Source: CBDCWO01 sp965223405 (GTDB lineage Bacteria > Bacteroidota > Bacteroidia > Chitinophagales > Saprospiraceae). From it: a DNA stretch of 64,000 bases. Position 1 is the first letter of the stretch. Each line of letters begins with the position of its first letter. The stretch spans positions 6,820,001-6,884,000 of the forward strand of contig CBDCWO010000006.1 in the NCBI GenBank assembly GCA_965223405.1. Reading direction: 5' to 3'. Positions 43,616-50,914 of this stretch are shown piece by piece. The translations under genes were made by a program, and so were the position numbers. The notes under the pieces were generated by a model. That model had not been told where the DNA came from and searched no databases. It worked only from the letters and a program-made list of their open reading frames with translations.

Positions 43616-43631
43616 TACGCTAATCAGATAC
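43616..43631 (-). repeat. IS66 terminal inverted repeat, right
   Basis: TACGCTAATCAGATAC, followed by the target copy ACTCACTA (43632-43639). The region 43439-43615 between the gene start and this repeat is AT-rich and holds the IS66 promoter. Confidence 0.93.
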
Positions 43632-43675
43632 ACTCACTAGTGAGTCCACCAATCGGAAGTTTGTCTCAATCATCA

Positions 43676-45898
43676 TTACATTTTGATCCATTTTTTAATA
43701 CCTACTTTTTGTTGAGACCTCACTTTTATCCAATAGGTACCTGGTGAAAGTGCAGCAACCGGGATTCTGTTATCTACGTTTTGCTGGTTTAATCTGTAAC
43801 ATATTTTACCCATAACATTTATAACTTCCAAGTGTACTTTATCACTATTTAAAGGTAAATTGGTTATAAACAGATAATCGGTTCCAGGATTTGGAGCTAG
43901 CTCAAATTCCAATATTTGAGTTGATGTCGCATGGCTAGACTCATCAGAAGCGTCGTATGGAGTGGTAAAAATAGAAATACCACCTCTGGTATTCCCAATG
44001 ACCATTTCATTTAATCCATCAAAATCAAGATCTCCCATTCCGATGGTGGTAATTCGTCCTTCCCAAATATCCCCAAGTCGCGAAGAAACGACAGGCAACA
44101 CCTCATTATCCTGGGTAGGACCATAGTAGATCAGCTGACCCGAACTGGAACCACAGATCAGGTGGAGTTGTTTTTCGGTAACAAACAAAAATGGTGCAGA
44201 TAGACCGGAGGCAAATCCGGTTACACGAGTATCTATTCCTGCCCAAACTTCATTATCTGGCATGGAAGAGAAAACAGGCTGACCGGGGATCCCTTGATTT
44301 TCAAAATAATTGATATTACCATTTCGCTCTCCTACCAAAAGATCAGGCAATCCATCGTTATTTATATCCCCGACGGCTGGAACACTATTGATACCCACAT
44401 CGATTTCCATATAACCAAATACCGGATCAGCGTACACTGGAACCACACCGGGTCCGGAAGTATTTTCAACAAAAATCAATTTTCCAAAATGCTCCCCTAT
44501 CATAAGATCCAGATCACCATCTTGGTCTAAATCTACAAATACCGGGCTTATGCTGGGTGTCTCATTTTTGTATGCGTTAAATCCTAAAAAATCATCATCA
44601 ACTAGTGAAAATGCCGGTTTGGTTCTGGTTCCGGTATTTTTCAATAAGATCAACCGGACATCAGACTGTATTTCATCGGGATAGTATCCTCTGGATCCGA
44701 TCACAATATCTAATAATCCATCACCAGTGACATCGGCAATTGCGGGATGTGATTCAGAACCGAGATCCAATAGCTGATCGATTAAAAAGTCATTTTGTTT
44801 AAATGCAAATTTAGGCTCGTTTGAGGTCGATTGTTGCTCGTAATACCAACTCACCTTGCGGTTTTCTGAGTTATATATATCCCCCGGGCTAAATATGAGA
44901 TCTGGAAGGCCATCGGCGTTGAGGTCTACTTTACTGATCAATGGAAAAATCGGGAGGCTGACTGATTTACCGGCGGCAGGAAATGATTCTTGTATCTGAG
45001 TAACAAATGCTTTGGCCGTTGACCCCCCATTGATTAACAGGGTAATTTGTGAGGAACCTATATCACCAACGAGGAGATCTTTATCTGCATCCCCATCATA
45101 ATCCAGCGCCAGCAAAGAAGAGCCCGAATGGCGAATCTCCAATGGATTTTGCCAAAGTGCTATCGGACAATCATTTTGATCCTTGCTCAAAACAATTTCT
45201 GCGGATAATCCGTTTTCAGCAATCTTTCCCCAACAATTATCCTGTAAAAAGTAGGCAAAGGATCCCAATGGTTTACCCTCTTCCTTGGAGCGATTTTGAT
45301 AGTAGAAAATATTTGCCCCACTGGTTTCAAAGGCCAAGACATCCAGATCTCCATCGCCGTCAATATCCGAGATGGCCGGAACATCTCCCGGTGTTACATA
45401 GACATTGTAGGAGGCACCTCGTGAATTTACATAATTGAGAATATTCACAGGCCTGTTGGTCACTTTAAATTCCATAAATTCCGTCTCATTGCCCTCTCTT
45501 ATTCCTTTATAGACCGAAATTCCATCAAAACCCGGATAGATAGAGTTAGTAAACAGGTCCATTACCCCATCCTGGTCAAAATCTTCAACCACGATCCATC
45601 CATTCAACGAATTTGGGAGGTTACGAGTAAGTGTTTCATTTAAGTCATAGGAACCATTGGCCGACTTTTGAAATACCTGAGCCGTTTCGCCGGAACGATC
45701 GACAACCAGCAGTTCCGGAATGCCATCAAAATTGAGATCACCCTGGGCAAACAGTGGATTGTTAAGGCCTCCGGTCAGTGCATGAAGATACGTGATGTTG
45801 TCAATAGTAACTGGATATTGCAACCGGTTAAATTCCTGGGCTTCGGTATTCGACAACCAGAGAAAATGTAAAAAGGTAATAGCAATCGACCACTTCAT
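43676..45898 (-). CDS. T9SS-secreted FG-GAP/VCBS beta-propeller protein
   Basis: A 740-aa secreted protein: signal peptide (ends NTEAQ), then at least nine calcium-binding FG-GAP/VCBS motifs such as DLNFDGIPELLVVD, DFDQDGVMDL, DIDGDGDLDVLAFE, DVTGDGLLDIVIG and DLDQDGDLDLMIGE spread over about 50-640, forming one or two integrin-like propellers. The C-terminus (about 665-740; FELAPNPGTDYLFI ... SPGTYWIKVRSQQKVGIKKWIKM) is a type A sorting domain. Likely a cell-surface or released adhesive protein. It converges with yggS across the IS. Confidence 0.92.
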   Translation of the reverse strand: MKWSIAITFLHFLWLSNTEAQEFNRLQYPVTIDNITYLHALTGGLNNPLFAQGDLNFDGIPELLVVDRSGETAQVFQKSANGSYDLNETLTRNLPNSLNGWIVVEDFDQDGVMDLFTNSIYPGFDGISVYKGIREGNETEFMEFKVTNRPVNILNYVNSRGASYNVYVTPGDVPAISDIDGDGDLDVLAFETSGANIFYYQNRSKEEGKPLGSFAYFLQDNCWGKIAENGLSAEIVLSKDQNDCPIALWQNPLEIRHSGSSLLALDYDGDADKDLLVGDIGSSQITLLINGGSTAKAFVTQIQESFPAAGKSVSLPIFPLISKVDLNADGLPDLIFSPGDIYNSENRKVSWYYEQQSTSNEPKFAFKQNDFLIDQLLDLGSESHPAIADVTGDGLLDIVIGSRGYYPDEIQSDVRLILLKNTGTRTKPAFSLVDDDFLGFNAYKNETPSISPVFVDLDQDGDLDLMIGEHFGKLIFVENTSGPGVVPVYADPVFGYMEIDVGINSVPAVGDINNDGLPDLLVGERNGNINYFENQGIPGQPVFSSMPDNEVWAGIDTRVTGFASGLSAPFLFVTEKQLHLICGSSSGQLIYYGPTQDNEVLPVVSSRLGDIWEGRITTIGMGDLDFDGLNEMVIGNTRGGISIFTTPYDASDESSHATSTQILEFELAPNPGTDYLFITNLPLNSDKVHLEVINVMGKICYRLNQQNVDNRIPVAALSPGTYWIKVRSQQKVGIKKWIKM

Positions 45899-45909
45899 TT
45901 ATTAATTAT

Positions 45910-45917
45910 TAAATTTG
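45910..45917 (+). promoter_or_regulatory. candidate -7 element of the nhaC-like/cox3-like operon
   Basis: TAAATTTG matches TAnnTTTG, 33 bp before the ATG at 45951. The -33 region lies inside the start of the divergent VCBS gene and is not conserved. Confidence 0.4.
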
Positions 45918-45950
45918 ATCTTTTGACAAACCCGGAAATATTCTTAATTA

Positions 45951-47984
45951 ATGGCACAAGTATACAAACGAATTTCCTTTATTACGGTTTTATATATTTT
46001 AATATTCTCTACTATAACAACTAGCCAAACTACTGATTCGTTTCCGACAACTCCGCTTTCATCCCCTTTTTCCCTGCAATTTGAAAACGATAATGTGGTA
46101 CTGAATAGCCCGGGAATGAATGGAATTTTTGAGATAAAGGTTAATGGTGATGGCAGACCAGTAAATTTTGCAAATGGTCGTGGAAAACTAGACCTGGGAG
46201 AAGTAGACCGGAAGGGGAAATTGATCTATTTAAAGTCATCAAAATCCCAGAAACTGATCCATGCAGCCATTGATAAAGACCGGTCATTGCGATTGCGTAA
46301 AATTCCTTTATGGCTGTCGATTGTGCCTCCATTGATCGCCATTATTCTGGCATTAATATTAAGAGAAGTCAATGTGTCCTTGTTTGCGGGTATTTGGTCA
46401 GGAGCGTTTATTGTGGGCGGTATGCGTTTGGATTCCATCTGGTATTTTTTACTTTCTATCTTCGAAGTCATTGCAAAATATGCCATTGAGGCTTTGCAAG
46501 ACAGTTCCCATCTTTCTGTCCTGGTGTTTTCCCTGCTAATTGGGGGAATGGTAGCCATTATTTCAAAAAATGGTGGTATGGCCGGAGTCGTGGAAAGGTT
46601 GTCACGATATGCTCATGATGCGAGGAGTACCCAGATGGTTACCTGGTTGTTGGGGGTGGTGATTTTTTTCGATGATTACGCCAACACGCTGATCGTAGGT
46701 AACACCATGCGCTCTGCTACGGATAAATTTAGAATATCCAGGGAAAAGCTAGCTTATATTGTAGATAGTACCGCTGCTCCGGTGGCTGCCATTGCCTTTA
46801 TCACCACCTGGATTGGTGCAGAGCTGGGATACATTGCCGGAGGTATAAAGGATATCGAAGGGTTTGCTTACGATTTTTCTCCCTATTCGATGTTTGTTCA
46901 ATCGTTGAAGTATTCTTTCTATCCCATCCTCACTTTAATATTTATGGTCATCCTAATCCGGCGGAGAAGGGATTTTGGTCCCATGTATAAGGCAGAGGTC
47001 AGGGCCCGAACCACGGGTCAGGTTTCGAGTGCTTTAACTCCTGAGGAAGATGAGCCGAACATGGAAGATCTTTCTCCGGTAAAAAATGCGCCTCTTAGGT
47101 GGCAAAATGCGGCCATTCCCGTTTTGACAGTCATTCTGGTCACTATTCTCGGTCTCCTAGTTACGGGATTTGAATCTACGGCAATTAATATTCTGCCAGC
47201 TCAGGAAGCCGTGACCGCCGGATGGGGTACAACCTGGCAAGCTTTAACGGCTCAGGAGGGAAATAATGCATTTATAAAGCTTGGGATTATTATTGGAAAT
47301 GCGGATTCCTTTAAAGCCTTGTTGTGGTCTTCCTTATCCGGGGTTGTACTGGCTATCCTCTTAACCCGGGCAGGTCGAATTATGGATTTAAAAACCACCA
47401 TGCATTATATGGTCACCGGGTTTAAGACGATGATGCCGGCTTTGATTATTCTCACCCTGGCTTGGTCTTTGGCGATCACCACCGGCGAATTACATACTGC
47501 TGATTTTGTGAGCGCCGCATTAAATGGCACGATTCACCCATACTGGCTACCGGTGATTGTATTTGTATTAGCTGCTTTTATTTCGTTTTCGACCGGTTCC
47601 AGCTGGAGTACGATGGCCATATTATATCCGATTGCCATCCCCACCACCTGGACAATTTGTATAGCAAATGGGATGGATCCCACCTTAAGCTTGGAAATAT
47701 TGTTAAACGTCATCGCAGTAACCCTGGGGGCCAGTGTCATGGGAGACCATTGTTCGCCCATATCAGACACGACGATCCTTAGTTCGCTGGCGTCGGATTG
47801 CAATCACATCGACCACGTCAGGACCCAGATGCCCTATGCATTGACCGTGGGAATCATCGCCATAATATTTACGGGATTGTCGACCTATCTGGGAGGAGGA
47901 TGGTTAATATCCTTTATCTTTATCTTGTTAGGTGCAGTGGGATTTTACTTTATTATTGGAAAATTGGGCAAAACAGTTAATTAA
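45951..47984 (+). CDS. NhaC-family Na+/H+ antiporter with N-terminal exported extension
   Basis: A 677-aa membrane protein. Residues about 125-670 are an NhaC/COG1757 antiporter with some twelve helices, including STAAPVAAIAFITTWIG, FSTGSSWSTMAILYPIAIPT and SVMGDHCSPISDTTIL, the conserved transport motifs. Ahead of it are a signal-like helix (about 8-25) and roughly 90 residues of beta-rich periplasmic sequence (SPFSLQFENDNVVLNSPGMNG) not found in NhaC of Bacillus. The cytochrome-oxidase III-like gene starts 2 bp after the stop. Confidence 0.9.
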   Translation: MAQVYKRISFITVLYILIFSTITTSQTTDSFPTTPLSSPFSLQFENDNVVLNSPGMNGIFEIKVNGDGRPVNFANGRGKLDLGEVDRKGKLIYLKSSKSQKLIHAAIDKDRSLRLRKIPLWLSIVPPLIAIILALILREVNVSLFAGIWSGAFIVGGMRLDSIWYFLLSIFEVIAKYAIEALQDSSHLSVLVFSLLIGGMVAIISKNGGMAGVVERLSRYAHDARSTQMVTWLLGVVIFFDDYANTLIVGNTMRSATDKFRISREKLAYIVDSTAAPVAAIAFITTWIGAELGYIAGGIKDIEGFAYDFSPYSMFVQSLKYSFYPILTLIFMVILIRRRRDFGPMYKAEVRARTTGQVSSALTPEEDEPNMEDLSPVKNAPLRWQNAAIPVLTVILVTILGLLVTGFESTAINILPAQEAVTAGWGTTWQALTAQEGNNAFIKLGIIIGNADSFKALLWSSLSGVVLAILLTRAGRIMDLKTTMHYMVTGFKTMMPALIILTLAWSLAITTGELHTADFVSAALNGTIHPYWLPVIVFVLAAFISFSTGSSWSTMAILYPIAIPTTWTICIANGMDPTLSLEILLNVIAVTLGASVMGDHCSPISDTTILSSLASDCNHIDHVRTQMPYALTVGIIAIIFTGLSTYLGGGWLISFIFILLGAVGFYFIIGKLGKTVN

Positions 47985-47986
47985 CT

Positions 47987-48601
47987 ATGGATAGTCATCT
48001 CGGGTATCGAAATTTAGAAAACCTGAAATTCCATCCATATAATATACTCTTAATACTGATCATCACTGCCATTTCAGCTTTATTCATTGGTCTTATAATT
48101 GCCTATGTCTATACGCTTGTTTTTCTTCAAATTGAGGCTATAGTCGTTCCGAAAATGTTTTATTTAACCTCAATTGTCCTATTACTTTCGAGCTATTCCA
48201 TTCATCTTGCGTATAAGGCCTATCAGCGCGATCAAACCCAATTGCATCTTAGAAGTCTATGGATCGCTTTTACGTTGACCATGATGTTTTTAACTGGTCA
48301 ACTGCTTGGATGGCAGGAATTAATTTTACAAAACAAGACCTTCAAAAGTAGCAATGGAACAGCTTATTTATACTTGTTGTCAGGAGTCCATTTTGTTCAT
48401 GTGATCGGAGGAATTCCTTTTTTATTAAACCAGATCTTACTCTCTCATAGGAAGCTTAAAGATCCGGTCACTTCTTTGGTATACTTTGCAGATCCGGCAC
48501 AAAAACTAAAATTAAAAATGATCAAGACCTATTGGTATTTTCTTGATTATTTATGGATTTTTTTAGTTGTGGTGTTGATCTTATCTTCATTTTGTATTTG
48601 A
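47987..48601 (+). CDS. cytochrome c oxidase subunit III-like protein
   Basis: A 204-aa heme-copper oxidase subunit III homologue with five to six helices. SGVHFVHVIGGIPFLL and the final TYWYFLDYLWIFLVVVLIL match the subunit III signatures (HxxHVxxG and YWHFVDxxW); YWYFLD replaces YWHFVD. No catalytic subunit I or II is nearby. It is 2 bp after the antiporter gene and probably cotranscribed. Confidence 0.87.
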   Translation: MDSHLGYRNLENLKFHPYNILLILIITAISALFIGLIIAYVYTLVFLQIEAIVVPKMFYLTSIVLLLSSYSIHLAYKAYQRDQTQLHLRSLWIAFTLTMMFLTGQLLGWQELILQNKTFKSSNGTAYLYLLSGVHFVHVIGGIPFLLNQILLSHRKLKDPVTSLVYFADPAQKLKLKMIKTYWYFLDYLWIFLVVVLILSSFCI

Positions 48602-49008
48602 TCGGAAGAAGTTAATCCTAAAACAGTAATTATCATTGTGACCATTAAGTCAATAATCAAATTCCGGATACCTGATTGTATTGCAGCTTTGTGTAATCAT
48701 TTTTAAATCCTACCACAAGTGCTTATATTTGCAGCAAAATTTAACCTATTACCATTTATTTTTATATGTATTAACTATTTTCTAAAATAATTGAATACTT
48801 GAATGAAGGTTTTACATTAGTGGTTAATTACTCATAAAGACTGTATCCAATTGAACCGAGATCGCGTTACAGCTGTTAAAAAGCTGTTAAATAATACAAT
48901 AATCGGCAATTGGTAATTGAATAATTCAATGAAAGTCAGATTTTTGCATATGAATTCATATAAATGAAACAATTCTCCAAATCCGTTTTAAATAAAAAAT
49001 TGAATACA
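48602..49008. other. gene-free leader region upstream of the TlpA-like gene
   Basis: AT-rich. It includes a TATATTTG promoter element at 48724, the direct repeat AGCTGTTAAA twice at about 48867-48890, and TTGAATAATTCAA (about 48917). No coding frame is seen. Confidence 0.45.
48724..48731 (+). promoter_or_regulatory. candidate -7 element of the TlpA-like gene
   Basis: TATATTTG matches TAnnTTTG. If used, the transcript has a leader of about 270 nt before the ATG at 49009. Confidence 0.35.
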
Positions 49009-50070
49009 ATGAAATTAATTCATCATGTCTTTTTCTTTGGCTTGCTCGCTCTGATCATAGCCTGTTCGGGAACCAACAAGGGTCTGGAATTTGAAGGGAA
49101 CCTTAAGGGATCGGAAAATTTGCAAGTATTTCTGGACAAACAAGAAATGAATAATAAAACCAGTGTTTTAAGCAAAGCCGATATCGATGCCAATGGAAAT
49201 TTTTCTTTAAAGTTTGAAACGCCTTTAGATCCTGGCGTCTATCGCATTCGAGTAGGATCCAAACGGACCTACCTATTTTTAAAAGGCAACGAGAAAAAAG
49301 TATCTATAAACGGTGAACTAAAAGAATTAAACCTTGGCAATGTAAGTATTGAAGGTTCTCCGGTGACCAAAGATTATAATGAGGCGTTGTATCAATATCT
49401 GAGCAAGCAGATCAACCCGGATCAATTGAATGAGAAGATCAACAGCATGGATCCACTGGCTGCAATGCATCTTTCCTTACAGACTTATAGAGGGGCTACA
49501 GAGATGTATGATTTATATGCCGGAATCCTGGATCGTATGAAAATAGATTACCCCGGAAATAACTACACCTCCGATTTTGAAAGTATCGTATCCAGCATCT
49601 ATGCCAACAAGCAAAAGCAGATGGCACAACAGCGAATAAAAGTAGGTGAAGTCGCTCCGGATATATCCTTACCCAATCCTGATGGAAAAACCATGAAGCT
49701 CTCTGATTTGCGGGGCAAAGTAGTCTTATTGGATTTTTGGGCAAGTTGGTGCGGACCTTGTAGGAGAGAAAATCCCAATGTGGTCAAAGTCTACAATAAA
49801 TATAAACAGGCCGGATTTGATGTCTTTAGCGTTTCACTAGACAAACCCAATGGAAAAACGCGGTGGGTAGATGCGATTCAAAAAGATAAACTGACCTGGC
49901 CCAATCACGTCAGTGATTTACAATTCTGGAACTCAGCTCCTGCAAGGACCTATGGTGTAAGTGGGATTCCCAAGACTTTCCTGATTGATAAAGACGGAAA
50001 AATTGCAGAGATTAATCCTCGCGGTCCCAAGTTGGAACCTGCGGTTCAAAGGTTGTTGGCCCAAAGTTAA
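49009..50070 (+). CDS. TlpA-like thiol-disulfide lipoprotein with DUF4369 domain
   Basis: About 353 aa. Lipoprotein signal (MKLIHHVFFFGLLALIIACSG), then a DUF4369-type beta domain (about 25-115, FEGNLKGSENLQVFLDK), a helical linker, and a C-terminal thioredoxin-like domain (about 215-350) with the active-site WASWCGPCRRE and the cis-Pro loop VSGIPKTFLIDKDGK. It reduces disulfides in the periplasm. The ATG at 49009 is preferred to the in-frame ATG at 48964, which adds 15 Lys-rich residues before the signal. Confidence 0.92.
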   Translation: MKLIHHVFFFGLLALIIACSGTNKGLEFEGNLKGSENLQVFLDKQEMNNKTSVLSKADIDANGNFSLKFETPLDPGVYRIRVGSKRTYLFLKGNEKKVSINGELKELNLGNVSIEGSPVTKDYNEALYQYLSKQINPDQLNEKINSMDPLAAMHLSLQTYRGATEMYDLYAGILDRMKIDYPGNNYTSDFESIVSSIYANKQKQMAQQRIKVGEVAPDISLPNPDGKTMKLSDLRGKVVLLDFWASWCGPCRRENPNVVKVYNKYKQAGFDVFSVSLDKPNGKTRWVDAIQKDKLTWPNHVSDLQFWNSAPARTYGVSGIPKTFLIDKDGKIAEINPRGPKLEPAVQRLLAQS

Positions 50071-50087
50071 AGACGAAGATGCGGCTT

Positions 50088-50136
50088 GGAGCATGGAGCG
50101 AAGTGCAGGGAGCTAGGAGCAGGGAGCTAGAGGTAG
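50088..50136. repeat. purine-rich GGAGC low-complexity repeat
   Basis: GGAGC occurs five times in irregular spacing with GGGAGCTAGGAGCAGGGAGC at the centre. Polypurine runs of this kind occur between genes in many Bacteroidota. Function unknown. Confidence 0.6.
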
Positions 50137-50161
50137 GAATTCGAAGGAATAACCTGATTAG

Positions 50162-50914
50162 CTAAACACTTGCAGCATAAGCAATAATCGCACAGGCAAC
50201 AGCAGCATTTAATGATTCTGCTGTTGCCTTTTCTTTTTTAGGGATACTTATGGTCTGAGTTAAAGATTCGGATAGCTTCGGATTGATACCACGACTTTCA
50301 TTTCCTATAACTAGCAATCCATGCTCTGGAAAGGAAAAAGTTCCTAGGTTTTTACCTGAGATTGCGGTTCCTATCAGCGGTATATCTTCCAACCGGATGA
50401 ATTCTTCATAACTTAACTCTTGAAGTTGTACATTAAAAATGCTTCCCATTGAAGCTTGTAATACTTTAGGATTGTAACAATCCACACACTGAGGAGAGTG
50501 GAATATCTGTCTAAATCCAAACCAATCCAAAGTACGAATAATCGTTCCCATATTACCTGGATCACGAATATCATCCAAATAAAAACATAAAGTTTTCTTA
50601 AAACTTGGTGTAAATGTATGGTCAGTGGGTATATCGCACACGATGACCACTTGATTTGGCGTTTTGAAGTTTGATATTTTTTTTAATTGAGATTGATTTA
50701 TTTGATAAACCGGATAACCCTTTGTTTGTAAAGTTCGATTGGAGATCCATCCCGGTAATGCATAAATTGAATCTATTTTTACATCTTGGAGAACTAATCT
50801 TTCGCTACAGATTTTATCTCCTTCTATGACAAATTTCTGGTACCTTTGCCGGTACTTGGAAATCCTTAAGGATTGAATAAATTGTATTTGTTGGTGTGTA
50901 ATAACCGGAACCAT
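50162..50914 (-). CDS. TrmH/SpoU family RNA 2'-O-methyltransferase
   Basis: About 250 aa. An L30e-like N-terminal substrate-binding part (about 10-95) precedes the SPOUT domain with motif 1 RDPGNMGTIIRTLDWFG, motif 2 LLVIGNESRGINPKL and motif 3 ISIPKKEKATAESLNAAVACAI. It methylates ribose in rRNA or tRNA; the target is not predictable. ATG codons at 50926 and 50914 are both possible. The gene is head to head with the BamA-like gene, with a very tight or overlapping junction. Confidence 0.93.
   Translation of the reverse strand: MVPVITHQQIQFIQSLRISKYRQRYQKFVIEGDKICSERLVLQDVKIDSIYALPGWISNRTLQTKGYPVYQINQSQLKKISNFKTPNQVVIVCDIPTDHTFTPSFKKTLCFYLDDIRDPGNMGTIIRTLDWFGFRQIFHSPQCVDCYNPKVLQASMGSIFNVQLQELSYEEFIRLEDIPLIGTAISGKNLGTFSFPEHGLLVIGNESRGINPKLSESLTQTISIPKKEKATAESLNAAVACAIIAYAASV

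Larger units (their letters stand above)
40639..43631 (-). mobile_element. IS66 family element (single-transposase, ISBst12-like), interrupted
   Basis: A 2993-bp element with perfect 16-bp terminal inverted repeats (40639-40654, 43616-43631) and an 8-bp target duplication ACTCACTA (40631-40638, 43632-43639), the size usual for IS66. It encodes only the large transposase, without tnpA or tnpB, as in the ISBst12 group. Without the nested element and its duplication it would be about 1.69 kb. Perfect repeats and duplication suggest a recent insertion. Confidence 0.93.
40627..43645. repeat. 22-bp perfect palindrome split by the IS66 insertion
   Basis: Removing the element and one target duplication joins GTGGACTCACTA (40627-40638) to GTGAGTCCAC (43640-43649 region), restoring a perfect 22-bp palindrome centred at the insertion point. 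Outer bases (ACTTTCCG on the left, CGGAAGT on the right) also pair around small bulges, giving a long hairpin between the convergent yggS and VCBS-protein genes, most likely a bidirectional terminator. The halves are now 3 kb apart. Confidence 0.75.

Noticed and set aside
45049..45438. 129-codon plus-strand frame opposite the VCBS protein gene
   Set aside because: Antisense shadow of regularly spaced DxDxDG motifs; rich in Pro/His/Arg without any family.
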